Assembly (NCBI RefSeq): GCF_009727055.1
Contig: NC_052353.1
Coordinates: 46,056,935-46,120,934 of the forward strand
Reading direction: 5' to 3'
Length of the DNA stretch: 64,000 nt
DNA from: Benincasa hispida
Taxonomy: Eukaryota > Streptophyta > Magnoliopsida > Cucurbitales > Cucurbitaceae
A program made the position numbers and the translations under genes. The notes under the pieces are model-generated. The model made no database searches. It saw only the letters and a list, made by a program, of their open reading frames with translations, and was not told the DNA's origin. This document shows positions 48,000 through 60,899 of this stretch, in pieces; within the stretch, counting starts at the first letter, position 1; the number at the start of each line of letters is the position of its first letter.

Positions 48000-50900
48000 A
48001 GTTTGAGGTAAAGCTTGTGTAATTAATATTTGAATCTTCTCAAATATTTATCTCTCTCATCAAACTTTATATTTAATGTATCCATATACATTATATTAAT
48101 TGCATCTCAATTAATTTTCTTAATTAATTTGAACAATTCAAATTAATCCAAAAATTAATTGATTATTATTTAACCTTTAATGAGCTAGCAAAAGGTGACC
48201 TTATGGACTTACAAATTAGAATCTCCAATGATACGAGATTAATTAACTAAACTCTTTAATTAAATTAATCAACATTCATTAACTACCAGTCATTCCATTA
48301 AAGACCGACAAATGCACTCTTTATTGGAATTGGTGTCCTAATTCTCCTGGTAGTCTCGTAGTTTGTAAAAATTTTGTAAACATATTGTGATTAATAAAAT
48401 AAGTGTTATTTTATAAGCATTTACTCAGTCCAATATACTAATATCCGTGGTTATTTTATGTAACTTAAACATGTATTTGGAGACATACAAGTGGATCATA
48501 CCTTAAGTAATAACCTAAATGGTTTGTAGTATAAGGATAAAGGAGGGATACCTTATCTTGGTGATACTACGGATACGGTCTGCTTTGTAGATGTTACAAG
48601 TGTTGTAAAGTGCTACAAATGGTCTGATCCTGACCATTCATGTGGAGACATGCGAGTGGGGTATCCTATACAAAGAGTTTGTATAAGACCGAATCACGAA
48701 ATGATTAGTCTCTTTATATAAAGCCATTGATAATTGAAACTTACATTTCACTAGGATGACCATAAGTTACATGGCTTTAATCCTGAATGAGTTGGGAACT
48801 ACTGCTCATGAGGGCGGTCCTTTGATTTGTATGGGTGAGAGTGGCCAGATTGCCAATTTAACAAGCCTACCATCTTGGGGATTTATCTGATTGGGGAGTT
48901 GGGAACTCAACTACACAAGATAGAATTCACTCTTTCCCCAAAGCAGGGGTAAGTAGATAAATTGCTCCCTTAAGGGTTGATTCCGGGTCTTGAACATAGT
49001 GATCACACCCTCTCTTTGGAAGAGAGGACTCAGTCATAGTAGGACTATGACTTATTGTTCATTAAAGGAATCAGTGGTACTTAAGGAGTTAGATGTAACT
49101 ACAGGGGAAAACGGTAAATTGGCCAAGTTGTACTTACGAGCGATTTGTGAAGGGTCATCGCACTGTTGATTGGTTATATCCAATGGACACAGAAATATAT
49201 CTATAGTGCGAAGAGTGCAACTTCGGTCTTTAGTGGAGTGACAAACAGTTAATGGATGGTGGATCTTGTGATGAAAGAGTTTATTCAGTTATTCACGTAC
49301 TATTTGAGCATCAAGCTACAGGTCCATAAGGTCCCCTTGGTATCTCAATGGGTTCAAGTTAAGAATCAGATTTTGGGTTAGTTTGAAGTGTTCAAATTAA
49401 CAAGAGGAAATTTAATTATATGTGATATAATTAAATTAATTCAATTATATGTGCAATAATTGATATGATGTATTAGATACATTAAATGGAGGAATTAATA
49501 TAAATATGATTTATATTAAATACTATAACATAGAAAAAGTACTATAGTTTATTCGTTTCATATGATGAATATTATAACTATAGGTTATAAATATAATATG
49601 ATAAGTTGGTTATCATATTTATTTATAATATATTAATAATTATATGATAGTTAATTCTTTTTCTTTAATAATCGATTGAGTGGAAGGTTATTGGAAGTTA
49701 TGGTAATTGTGAGATTAAAAGGAAAACCGTTTTCCAAAAATATGATGATCATTCATTTGTGTCGTTTGATAAAAGAAAGAACTATCGAGTAAAAACATTT
49801 TACTAAACGATATTGTCTCACAGCCTACATGATCGAATACCGAATTTACCAAACGATAGTTACTTGTTTACTTGTTGCTAAACGATCGAGTAGTAAAGTC
49901 TATACGATAGGCGTCTTCTATCTAAACGATCGAGTATCTAGTCTATACGATCGATTTCATCTATCTCCCACTTACTCGATCGTCTACCTCTTCCTTTCCT
50001 TTATCCAAAGTCACATAGAGCCCACAACTCCTGGATTCTCATGTTGAGAATACCAAGGTAACACTTGTGGTGGAATTCTAATTCCGTTTTGAGGTTCGAG
50101 GATCGAGTTGGACTCGATAGTGATCACAGATTCATCAGTTCGTGTTGTTGGCTGTTCCGTTCGTTGAGATCGTGTTCTGATCGAGTTGCTGAACAATCGA
50201 GGGATACTTGAAGAAAGGTTCTTCAAAGGTTTGCATATTCTATCCCTTGTATTTTCATTTATAAGTAGCATGCTTGTAATTTTCTACTTATGCATAATCG
50301 TTTCTCGTTGGACTGTAATTGTTGTGTTCTTTCTCAATGGGATATGGAACGACCCGCTTCCGCTCATTAGATATCTATGTTTAGATTTCCTTCACTCTTC
50401 GCACTGTAGATATATTTATGTGTTCATGGATATAACCAATCAACAGTAAGTTAACCCTTCTCAAGTTGCTCATAACTATAATTGGGTCAAATCACCGTTT
50501 TACCCCTATAGTTACATCTAACTCCTTAGGTACCACTAATCCCTCTAATAAATAATTAGTTATAGTTTAACTATAAACTAAACCCCTCTCTGGCTAGTGA
50601 AAGGGTGAGACGTCTCATTGTTCGAGACTAGAATCAACCTTTAGGGGAGCAATTCATCTACTTACCCTCTAATCAGGAAGGAGTAAATTCCATCTTATGT
50701 AGCTGTGTTCCCAGCTCCCTACTCGGATGAATCCCTAAAATGGTAGGCATATTGAGTCGTGATTCTGACCAGTCTTACACCCATACAGATCAAAGGATTG
50801 CCCTCATAGGCAGGAGTTCACAATTCACTCAAGATTAAGGTCATGTTACCTATGGTCATCCTAGTAAAATGTAAGCCTCTTCAAATAACGATATTATAAA

Positions 50901-51309
50901 GAGAGACTGATCATTTCGTAGTTTAGGTTTATACAAACTCTTTGTATAGGATACCCCTCATCCACATATCTCCACATGAATGATCAAGATCAAATCATTT
51001 GTAACACTTTACAATTATTGTAGGAATTAAAAAGTGGGTTGTATCCGTAGTGTTAATAGGATAAAGTACCTAGCCTTATTCACATACTACAGACCATTCA
51101 GGTTATTACTTAAACATGATCCACTTGTATGTCAACCATATACATGTTTAAATTATATTAAATAATCTTGAATCCTAGTTTATTGGATTTGGGTTAATGC
51201 AGACTAAATGTCAAATAAAATAGCATTTTATTTTATTAAATAAATAATTCGTTTACAAAAAATTTAAAAGCTACGAAATCCACAAGACTTTAGGGCATCA
51301 ACCCCAATA
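48000..51309 (-). repeat. Long Copia LTR F (minus), split by solo LTR E
   Basis: The minus-strand start TATTGGGGTTGATGCCC is at 51,309. The LTR runs through 50,400, is interrupted by E, and continues from 48,316 down to about 48,000, where it is truncated against Gypsy M. Landmarks in reverse (ACAAACTC, CTGTATGGGTG, AGGACCTTATGG-type words) match the long-LTR family. Confidence 0.65.
48322..50394 (+). mobile_element. Solo LTR E (2,073 bp) in LTR F
   Basis: TATTGGAATTGGTGTCC...GATTTCCTTCA is flanked by perfect CTCTT duplications (48,317-48,321 and 50,395-50,399). The first TG has become TA. A cluster of AAACGATCGAG and CTATACGATAG/CGATCG motifs lies at 49,800-49,985. Confidence 0.88.
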
Positions 51310-51341
51310 AAACCAATCATTGATCTAGCCTAATAAGAAGA

Positions 51342-51826
51342 TTGCAAGGAAATATGGCCATTAGGAAGGGTAAAGCCACAAAATCCCCATCTATAACTTC
51401 TCCCCCTTCAAAGACAACACTGTTGAGGAGTTCAATGCACACTACTTCTGATTATGCCACCTTCTCCTTGCCTGAAAGAGACCTTGAGACTCCAATGTCA
51501 GATAAGCAACAGGATCCGGTCTTCACCCTTACCTCAACAAGTCAAGTGTCTCCTCCTCCTATTGCCACTTCTGCCTTTGTGGCTGGTGATGCAGCCGCAG
51601 GACCTCCTCAGCAGCCATATGGTGCCAATGCTCCATTTGTTTATGTCATCTCTGTGGTGGGTATATGGTTGACCGTTTGGAGAAGTTCATAGAGCAGTCC
51701 TATACTTATTGGAAAAATGCTAAGAAGATGGAGGCCTTCCGAAATTCCTTATCTCTGCTAAACTGGGATATTTTTCTGTTATTCCTGCTTTCCAGGATCG
51801 TATCCTTCCTGACTCTATGGACAAAG
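51342..51826 (+). pseudogene. Unidentified retrotransposon ORF fragment, split by solo LTR G
   Basis: Frames starting at the Met at 51,354 (MAIRKGKATKSPSITSPP) give a Ser/Pro/Thr-rich segment. A frameshift near 51,645 is followed by MVDRLEKFIEQSYTYWKNAK and NSLSLLNWDI in another frame. After LTR G the reading appears to continue for a few residues (EQDPKADDDAPSY, stop at about 53,850). The layout resembles the C-terminal tail of extra ORFs in Athila/Tat-like elements, but I do not recognise a domain. It is certainly not intact. Confidence 0.4.
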
Positions 51827-53805
51827 TGAAGGAAATCTCATCATGAGGAAATCCTTGAGTGGAAGCGAATCATCCAAATTCCATTTCAATTGAAAACATA
51901 ATTTACAATAAACACAAATAGATTATGCATTCTAAGTAAATTACAACATGTTTTTCAAATAAGATACATAGTTATGAGATTATACCTTCGAAGAGCTCTT
52001 CTTTGCATAAATCCCCTCGAACTATCACGAACTCCTCGAACAAACAACAACAAGATCTTGAAGACCATTTTCAAGAAACTCACGTACCAAAAAGGAAAGA
52101 CACTACCACTTGGTGACCTTGGTATTCTCAAGGTGAGAACCCAAGAGTGGTGGGCTCTGAATATTTTGGTTAGGAGGGTATTTGGAAGTTTGGAGAAGGA
52201 AGACGATTGAAGAAGAAGCACTATCGCATAGGAACTGCTTCAATCGTTTAGGTTATCACGTAGATAAGTCTTCCTATCGTATAGACAAAGAGCTTATCGT
52301 ATATGCTCTATGTTTGTTGTGTAGACTATCACATAGTCTATATGAACGTTCTTGTTGTACTTGGTACTTGTGTTCTTTTGAAGAAGAGGAAAAACTCTTT
52401 TTCATTTTATTCCAATTGCCATAAAATTGTATAACCCACTAAGGTGGTTTTAGAGAAAAATGGATTATTATTCAAATAATAAGTAATATAAATAAATATG
52501 ATAACCAACTTATCATATTATATTTATAATCTATAGTTTTAATATTGCATCATATACAATATAAATTATAGTTCTTTTTCTTTATTTTATGACATTTAAT
52601 ATAAATCATATTTATATTAAATTAACAACTATTTGAATCTCATTCAAATATTTATTCCTCTAATTAATGTATCAAATACATTATATCAATTATATCATAT
52701 ATAATTGAATTAATTAAATTATGTCTTATTAATTTGAATAATTCAAATTAACACAAAAACTGATTCTCAACAAAATTCTTTTGAGCTACCAAGGGGACCT
52801 TATAAACCTGTAGCTTGAAGCTCCAATTGTATGTGAATAATTAATTGAACTCTTTAATTACATTATTCACCATCCGTTAACTATCGAGCACTCCACTAAA
52901 GACTGACAGCTGCACTATTCGCACTACAGATATATTTCTGTGTTCATTGGATATAACCAATCAACAGTGTGATGACCCTTCACAAATTGCTAGTAACTAC
53001 AGCTGAGCTAAAATACTTTTTTGCCCCTGTAGTTACATCTAAATCCTTAAGTGTCACTGATTTCTTTAATGAACAATACGTCATAGTCCCACTATGATCA
53101 AGTCCTCTCGGGCTAGGAGAGAGTGTGGGTACTATATTTAAGACCTGAAATCAACCATTAAGAGAGCAATTTATCTACTTACCCCTACATTGGAGAAGAA
53201 GTGAATTCCATCTTGTGTAGCTGAGTTCCCAGCTCCCCAATCAGACAAATCCCCAAAATGATAGGCTTGTTGAGTTGGCAATCTGGCCACTCTCACCCAT
53301 GTAAATCAAAGGATCACCTTCATGAGCAGGAGTTCACAACTCACTCAGGATTCAGGTCATGTCACCTATGGTCATCCTGGTGAAATGTAAGTCTCTATTA
53401 TTAACGGCGTTATATAAAGAGGCTAGTCATTTAACGGTTCGGTATTATACAAACTCTTTGTATAGATACCCTCACTCGCATGTCTCCACATGAATAATCA
53501 AGATCAGATCATTTATAGCACTTTACAATACTTGTAACCCTACAAAGTGGGCTGTAACCGTAGTGTCACCAGGATAAGGTACCCAACCTTATCCATCTAC
53601 TACAAACCATTAAGTTATCATTTAAACAAGATCCACCTGTATGTCTCTACATACTTGTTTAAATTACATAAAATAACCTTAGATCTTAGTTTATTTGATT
53701 GAGTATATGCTTATAAAATAACATTTATTTTATTAATAACAACATGTTTATACAGAGTTTACAAACTACGAGATTACAAGGACATTTAGGACACTATTCC
53801 CAACA
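51827..53805 (-). mobile_element. Solo LTR G (1,979 bp), minus strand
   Basis: Plus-strand edges TGAAGGAAATCTC and CTATTCCCAACA give a minus-strand LTR TGTTGGGAATAG...TTCCTTCA. The flanks are CAAAG (51,822-51,826) and TAAAG (53,806-53,810), one base different. Same long-LTR family as D and E. Motifs TATCGTATAGAC and CAATCGTTTAGG lie at 52,230-52,320. Confidence 0.82.
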
Positions 53806-53810
53806 TAAAG

Positions 53811-55035
53811 AGCAAGATCCAAAAGCTGATGATGATGCTCCATCGTATTAGGGGAGTATTGTGTTCCTCCTCTTAATCTTTCTTTGATAATCTCATAACT
53901 CATTTCATTTTTAATTTTAGCTTCTTTTATGTGTAGTTAGGTTAGTTTTTGCTTTGATAGATTAGGTTTATTCTTGTCATGCTGGAATTTATTGCTTTTA
54001 AATGGTTGATATTATTTGTAAGTAGTTTGAAGCATGTTGCCTTGTTTGCTATGCAAAGTACCTCTTGATGATGATACATAGGGCATATCTCCTTTTGCAT
54101 ACCTTGCGTTCAACCACAAATGGATATAAAACCAAGAGTTTTGCTTTTGTCTATTTGTGTAAAACCTCCTCAGGCTAGTCTTTTACATGTCCACTAGTTT
54201 TGCACACATGGAGAACTAGTTTTGCACACTTGGAGAACTTAGTCTTACATGTTGCAGTCGAGCCAAAAGTCCTACACTTATTTTTGCCCCTTTTTGTAGT
54301 TTCTCTTTCTCAAGCAATGAGGAAATTACCTATTTTAAGTTTGAGAGAGAGAATTTTCACATTTTGTGTATCAATGTGAGCATCTTATGGGAATGTGTGT
54401 ATATATATATATATGTGCTAGGTCCTGAAAAAATAAAAAGAAAAAGAGGAGAAGGAAAAAAAAAAAAAGAAAAACAATAAAGCTAGGATGACACTCCTTC
54501 TTCCCAAACTAACCAAATTAGCCAAGGGCGAGCATGATACTGTGCTTTCTTTTGTAACAAAACAATTAGTGCAGGAAGTGAGTGGAACCTAAAGTGTGAA
54601 CTTTGCTTATAGTCAAAGGCTCTACATGACATCCATGTGGGCAAGCTGAAACGAAGGTAGAGGTGACATAATGGATTTTTCCTAGGCAAGAAAGAGGAAA
54701 AATGAACAATAGTGAAATAAAGGCCCATCAAAAGCTCAAGTTTATGGGTGTGTGAATATCTGTACTTCATGTTAGACTTGGTGATTGGCAAAGTTGTATG
54801 TGTCAAGGATCTCACTAAGTTCAATGATTAGTTGCTAGGTTACTCTGGCATGTTTAGATAGATAGTAAGGGACGTTGAGCCTCTAGTTAAGTGAAACTCT
54901 TGTGCGAATTCTTTGGGAGTTTGTAAATATGCAAGATATTTTGATTGGAGACCCCTTATGAAAGTTGCTATCTTTGCTTTTATCAAACTAAGCATGCATG
55001 TTTTGAACTATGGGAACTGTTTCTGGTGATGTTTT
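53811..55035 (+). other. Transposon 3' untranslated-like DNA
   Basis: Follows the stop of the split ORF fragment. It contains a (TA)n tract at 54,401-54,414 and the phrase CTACATGACATCCATGTGGG, reminiscent of phrases in Gypsy M's 3' region. No gene was seen; the frames at 54,483-54,824 are not recognisable. Confidence 0.35.
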
Positions 55036-56029
55036 TGAAGGAACTCGTATTGAAAGTGTTCCTTGAGCAGAAGTGGATCGTCCAAATTCCATTAATTATT
55101 GATACATAATTTATAGTAAACATACAAGATATGCATTCAAAATAAATTACAGCATGCTTGAAACAAAAAAATGGTTCAAAATACATTACTTTTGAAGACC
55201 TTTTCTCTTCACGTAACTCCTTCGAACAGTCACGAACTCAATAACTCTTGAAGACCTTCTCCAAGAACTTCTCGAACCAAATAAAGACACAACCACAATG
55301 AACCTTTGGTATTCTCAGGGTGAGAACCCAGGAGTGGTGAACTCTGACTATTTTGGTTAGGAAGGATTGTTTGAGTGTGGAGGAAGAAGATTGAGAGAAC
55401 ACACATAACAGTTCTGCAAAAAACTCAATCGTATAGCAAATTGACAATCATTGAGGAAGAAGAAGAAAACCAATCTTCTTTTATTCCTCTTGCTACAAAA
55501 ACAATAACCACCAACTAAGGTGGGTGTAGAGAAAAAAGAGAAGTTATTATTCAAAATAATAAAATAATATAAATAAATATGATAACTAACTTATCATATT
55601 ATATTTATATTAAACTATATGTTATATCAAATATAACATATAACCTATAGTTTTAATATTGTATCACATACAATATAAACTATAGTTTCTTTTCTCAATT
55701 TTATGGCATTTAACATAAATCATATTTATATTAAATTTAACAACTATGAATCACATTAATAGAAAATATATTTGAATCTCATTCAAATATTTATTTCCTC
55801 CAATTAAACTATAATGTGTCAAATACATTATAACAATTATATCATATATAATAGAAACAATTTAATTATATCCCTCTTATTAATTTGAATAATTCAAATT
55901 AACCCAAAAACAGATTCTCAACTAAATCCTTTTGAGCTACCAAGGGGATCTTATGGACCTGTAGCTTGAAGCTCCAACGGTACATGAATAATTAATTAAA
56001 CTCTTTAATTACATTATCCACCATTCGTT
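55036..56029 (-). repeat. Long Copia LTR H fragment, minus strand
   Basis: The plus strand begins TGAAGGAACTCG (the LTR's 3' end in reverse) and is colinear with the first kilobase of LTR G. It breaks off at CCACCATTCGTT, where LTR I starts. The remainder of H is not found beyond I/J. Confidence 0.7.
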
Positions 56030-56975
56030 TGTTGGGATTGGTGTCCTAATTCTCCTGGAGGCTCGTAGTTTGTAAACTTTGTACACATGGTTATTAATAA
56101 AATAAGAGTTATTTTATTTACATTTACTCATATCCAATAAACTAAGATCCCTGGTTATTGTATGTAAACTTAAACATGTATATGAGATATATAAGTAGAT
56201 CATGCCTTAAGTAATAACCTAAATGGTCTGTAGTATAAGGATAAAGAAGGGATACTTTATCCTGTTGACATTGCAGATACGACCCGTTTTGTTAATGTTT
56301 ACAAGTGTTGTAAACTGTTACAGATGATTTGATCTTGATCATTCATGTGGAGACATGCGAGAAGGGGTGTCCTATACAAAGAGTTTGTATAATACCGGAC
56401 CACGAGATGATTCATCTCTTTATATAATGTCGTTGATAATTGACACTTACATCTCACTAAAATGACCATAGGTGATATGACCTTAATCCTGAGTATTTTG
56501 GGAATTTCTGTCTTTGAGGGCGGTTCTTTGATTAGTATGGGCGAGAGTAGCCAGATTGCAACCTCAAAAAGCCTACTTTTTTGGGGATTTATCTGATTGG
56601 GGAGCTGGGAACATAGTTACACAAGATGAAATTCACTTCTTCCCCGAAGCAGGAGTAAGTAGATAGATTGCTCCCTTAAGGACTGATTTCGGGTCTTGAA
56701 CATAGTGGCCACATCCTCTATTTGGAAGAGAAGACCCAGTCATAGTAAGACTATGACTTATTGTTCATTAGAGGAATCAATGGTACTTAAGGAGTTAGAT
56801 GTAACTATAAGGCAAAACGGTAAATTGGCCCAGCTGTACTTACGAGTGATCTATTAAGAGTTATCACACATATGGATACAGAAATATATCTGTAGTGAAA
56901 AGAATGCAGCTGTCGATCTTTAGTGGAGTGCTCGATAGTTAACGGATGGTGGATCCCATGACTAAAGAGTTTAGT
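56030..56975 (+). repeat. Long Copia LTR I, 3'-truncated
   Basis: Starts TGTTGGGATTGGTGTCC and follows the family order up to CTAAAGAGTTTAGT, where full LTRs continue CAGTTATTCACG. Here it switches to position about 65 of another copy (J). Confidence 0.75.
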
Positions 56976-59084
56976 GAATAAAATAAGTATTATTTAATTT
57001 ATGGCATTTACTCATATCCAATAAACAAAGCTCCTTGGTTATCTTATGTGAGCTTAAGCATGTACATGTGATATACAAGTGGATCATGCCTTAAGGATAA
57101 CCTAAATAGGTCTGTAGTATAAGGATTAAGGTGGGATACCTGATCCTGGTGATACTACGGATACGACCTGCTTTGTAAAGGTTTGCAAGTGTTGTAAACT
57201 ACTACAGATGGTAGATCCTGACCACTCATGTGGAGACGTACGAGCGGGGGTGTCCTATACAAAGAGTTTGTATAAGACCTGGACCACGAGATGACTAGAC
57301 TCTATATATAACGTCATTGATACTAGAGACTTGCATCTCACCTAAACGACCATAGGTGACACGGCCTCAATTCTGAGTATTTTTGGAACTCCTGCTTTTG
57401 AGGGTGGTCCTTTGATTAGTATGGGTGAGAGTGGCCAGATTTCCAACCCAACATGCCTACCTTTTTAGGGGATTGTCTGATCTGGGTACTGGGAACTCAA
57501 TTCACAAGATGGAATTCACTCTTTTCTCGAAGCAGGGATAAGTAGAGAGATTGCTCCCCTAAGGGCTGATTTCGGGGCTTGAACATAGTGGCCACAGCTT
57601 CTCTTTGGAAGAGAAGACTCGATCATAGTAGGACTATGACTTATGTTCATTAGAGGGATCAGTGGTACTTAAAGAGACAGATGAAACTATAAGGGCATAA
57701 CGGTTATTGGCCCAGCTGTACTTACGAGCGATCTGTGAAGGGTTGTCGCACTACTGATTGGTTAAGATGGATACATAATATATCTGTGGTAAGGAGAGTT
57801 TAGCTGTTGATCTTTAGTGAAGTGCTTGGCAGTTAACGGATGGTGGATCCCGTGACTAAAGAGTTTAGTCAGTTATTCACGTACCGTTGGAGCTTTGAGC
57901 TACAAGTCCATAAGGTCCCCTTGGTAGCTCAATGGATTCAGTTGAGGATCAGTTCTTGGTGTTGATTTGAAATGTTCAAATTGACAAGAGGTATTTTGAT
58001 TATATATGATATAATTGGTATGATGTATGAGATACATCTAGTGGAGAATTGATGTAAATGAGATTTACATTAAGTACCATGGAATAGAAAAAGAACTATG
58101 GTTTATACGTTTCATGAGATGAAATATTAAAACTATAGGTTATAAATATAGTATGATAAGTTGGTTACCATTTATATTTATAATAATATTAATTATTAGA
58201 TAATTAATTCTTTTTCTTTAATAACTAATTGCGTGGGTAGTTATTGGATTTTCATGGTAACCATGAGATAAAAGGAAAATGGTTTTCCTAATTTTAGTAA
58301 GATTTACAAACTGTTGAAAAGTTTTGATAAAAAGTTTTTTGCGATTTCTCTTGGCAAAAAGGATCTCACGGTAGTCATCAAGTAAATATAGATTTACTAA
58401 ATGACGGCTTGGGCGAGCTAAACGATCGTGCAATGGCGAGCTAAATGATCGTTTGCCCAAAGTAAACGATCGTGTAGTGTCTGTAGGCGACAGACCGAGC
58501 TAAACGATGAGCTAAATGATTGCATAGATTTTACTTGATGATCACTTAGTTTTAGCTAAACGATTGGGCATCGTCCTATACGATAGTTCTCTGCCATCTT
58601 TCACTTGGCCAGTCATGTACATGATCGGTGTTTCCTTCTTCATCTGCCTCATTCCAAGTCCGAACAGAGCCCACCCTCTGGATTCTCACACCGAGAATAC
58701 CAAGGTTGCCTTGTTGGTGGTGTCTTACTAAACTCGACATCGTTAAGGTGCTGTGGAGGCCGTTCGTGCTGTTGCTGAGGAGTCCATGGCTGAGGCGATC
58801 GTTGAGGACGAGCTCAAAGTGTTCGTGCTTTGTTGCGGTTGTGTAGATTGAGCGTTCGAGGTTACTGTTGTTCGAGCGGTCGTGCGCAAAGGAGCGTGGA
58901 GATGCATCTTTAAATGTTCGTGGAGTTTTTCTCTTTGTTGATTTGAGTTTTCCATGCTGTAATTTCTATATTAATTGTATAACCGCTTGTTTCATTTCTT
59001 AATTTTTACTGTTCATTCATGATTGTAATTTGGAATAATCTTTTTTTCGCTGCTCATGGAAATCTCAAATCCGATGTCCTCTAC
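56976..59084 (+). repeat. Long Copia LTR J, 5'-truncated, fused to I
   Basis: Begins AATAAAATAAGTATTATTTA, lacking the first ~65 bp, and runs to TGCTCATGGAAATCTC and about GTCCTCTA. It contains AAACGATCGTG-type motifs at 58,385-58,580. No coding capacity. Confidence 0.75.
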
Positions 59085-59677
59085 GAGATACATTAATTTG
59101 AAGGAAATTGGATATAAATATGATTTATATCTAGTGGAGGAAAAATACTATAATTAATATATGATATTAATTTATATGTTATGAATATGATGAGATCACA
59201 TTCATTGGACGGTTAAAAGGGAAATGGGACGACGTCTCTTCTGTTATAATAACGAATGAGTGTATTGAAAGATCACTTTGAGATGCATAAATAGCTGACG
59301 GTGTGTTAAGCATGAGAGACACAGACATTGTGTTAAAGAGTGTGTCAACGCTTAGAAAATCAGTGCCTATACGATAGTGCCTGTACGATCGCTTACCTAT
59401 ATGATATTGTTAAGTGATCGATTACCGATTACACCTTCGCACGCTATTTTCTAAACGATCGTTTACATTTTCCTAAGTGATTGTTTAGCTCCCGATATTT
59501 ACTAAACGAACGTATAGACGATCATTTAGTTTTTCCTACATGATCGTTTAAATGATCGCTCACCATTTTCCTACACGATCATTTAGAAGATCGTTTACCC
59601 TTTCCTACACAATCGTTTAGACGATCGCTTACTTTTTCCTACACGATCGTATATTTCACCTAAACGATCAAGCATCT
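59085..59677 (+). repeat. Partial LTR-like segment K
   Basis: GATACATTAATTTGAAGG and ATATAAATATGATTTATAT match the internal AT-rich part of long Copia LTRs. The second half is the CGATCG motif array. Neither end of an LTR is present, and it stops at the 5S-like fragment at 59,678. Confidence 0.5.
59365..59670. repeat. Dense array of palindromic CGATCG motifs
   Basis: At least ten variants of CTAAACGATCGTTTAG / CTACACGATCGTTTAC occur in about 305 bp. Many are separated by a CTTTTTCCTACAC-like spacer, giving an irregular 25-32-bp period. The palindromic core AACGATCGTT is best conserved. Confidence 0.8.
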
Positions 59678-59880
59678 TGTAACAACCCGAATTCAGGAGG
59701 GGTACATGAATGAACCGATATCACATCCGAATGAGAAAGATCTTGAGGACATGAAAGTATGGTTAAGAAAGGCTTAAAAGAATTGAAAGTTACTACCTAT
59801 ACTAACAAGGTGCACCTTCCTTTTCGATGGCTCAATCATAAGAACTCCAAAGTTAAGTGTGCTTAGCTTGGAGAAATCAT
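59678..59880 (+). mobile_element. Cassandra-type TRIM LTR fragment with 5S rRNA-like promoter
   Basis: TGTAACAACCCGAATTC starts like a TRIM LTR. Downstream, AGAACTCCAAAGTTAAGTGT and GCTTAGCTTGGAG match the 5S rRNA internal promoter region (AACTCCGAAGTTAAGCGTGC, A box and intermediate element). The C-box part (GGATGGGTGACC) is missing because the fragment ends near GAGAAATCAT. 5S-like sequence in TRIM LTRs is the hallmark of Cassandra elements. It is not a functional 5S gene. Confidence 0.65.
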
Positions 59881-60123
59881 AACTTTAAAAATGTTTGGGG
59901 AGATGAGAAGATTGGGGAGATGGAAGCAAAAATTGGAGAAATAAAAGAAAATACAATTAGCGGGTGGGGTGAACGACGAAGATGATATAGATATGGTGGT
60001 CGGAGGTAGAACATTTGAATGTATGCCTGAGTTTGATGTGACTGGGAGGGTAGAGTTTTCTTTAGATGTTCCTGAGCTCGACGCCATGAGAGAGGGGCAG
60101 GATGCTTTAAAGCTCTCATACCA
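59881..60123 (-). pseudogene. Copia N gag start and primer binding site, minus strand
   Basis: On the minus strand TGGTATGAGAGC (complement of 60,112-60,123) is a Met-type primer site directly after the LTR. It is followed by ATG at 60,087 and MASSSGTSKENSTLPVTSNS, then SISPIFSSPQTFLK in another frame. This is the usual N-terminus of a Ser-rich Copia gag that continues LTIKLDDSNYLLW in relatives. It is truncated at about 59,881 by the Cassandra-type fragment. Confidence 0.7.
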
Positions 60124-60728
60124 TGTAAGAAAAAAGAAGAAAGGGTAGCTAAACGATCGTTGTCAAAGACTAAACGATCATTGAGAGGTGAAGGCTAAAC
60201 GATCGTTGGGAGAAAGGCTAGACAATCGTTGAGAAAAAGGCTAGACGATCGTGGTTAAATATCTAGACGATCGTTGGGAAAAAGGTGAACGATAGGACAA
60301 ACGTCCACACGATATAGGAAAACGTGTAGACGATAGGTAGGAGACTGCACGATTGGGTTGATCGTGTAGGCGACAAAAAGTACACGATAGAAAGTAGACG
60401 ATTGGGTTGAAGTGTACATGAAGGAGAGTACACGATAGGATTTAAACGATAGAAGAAAGTTACTACACGATTGGTAGAGAGCATAAATGATAGAAGAAAT
60501 TGAGTAAGACGATCGGCCTACACGACCCGTATCGCTCGTCGTACAATATTATTTATTAGCATAAAAAAGCCACATGGCAGAATGTTAATGGTCTATAATA
60601 ACAACCATGAAAGAGAAAATACACAATTAACCACTGAATAGTGGAACCTGAAGTAGAGAAGGAAAAATGCATAGAAAACGAATAAAAATCTGTTGTAATT
60701 CTTCAGTAACGTTGCACTCATTTTATCA
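60124..60728 (-). repeat. LTR of Copia N, minus orientation
   Basis: The minus strand runs from TGATAAAATGAGTGCAACG (60,728) to TTTTTTCTTACA (60,124), about 605 bp, immediately before the primer site. It is a near-match in inverted orientation to 62,760-63,375. Its second half is rich in CGATCG motifs. Confidence 0.85.
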
Positions 60729-60899
60729 TGTAATACATAGAACAATAAGAGGGGGGAAAAATCTAAAGATATAGTACATATTTAAAATATTTACAAATAT
60801 AGAAGTGTTGACAAGTCAACTTTTGAATTTTTTTTCTTTCTTATTTTCAGTTTTGTCCTTCCTTGTTTTGTTGTATTCTTTCTTCTTCCTTTATTTTTA

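Noticed and set aside
59678..59880. Functional 5S rRNA gene
   Set aside because: Only part of the 5S internal promoter is present, the C box and 3' end are missing, and the context is a TRIM-like LTR.
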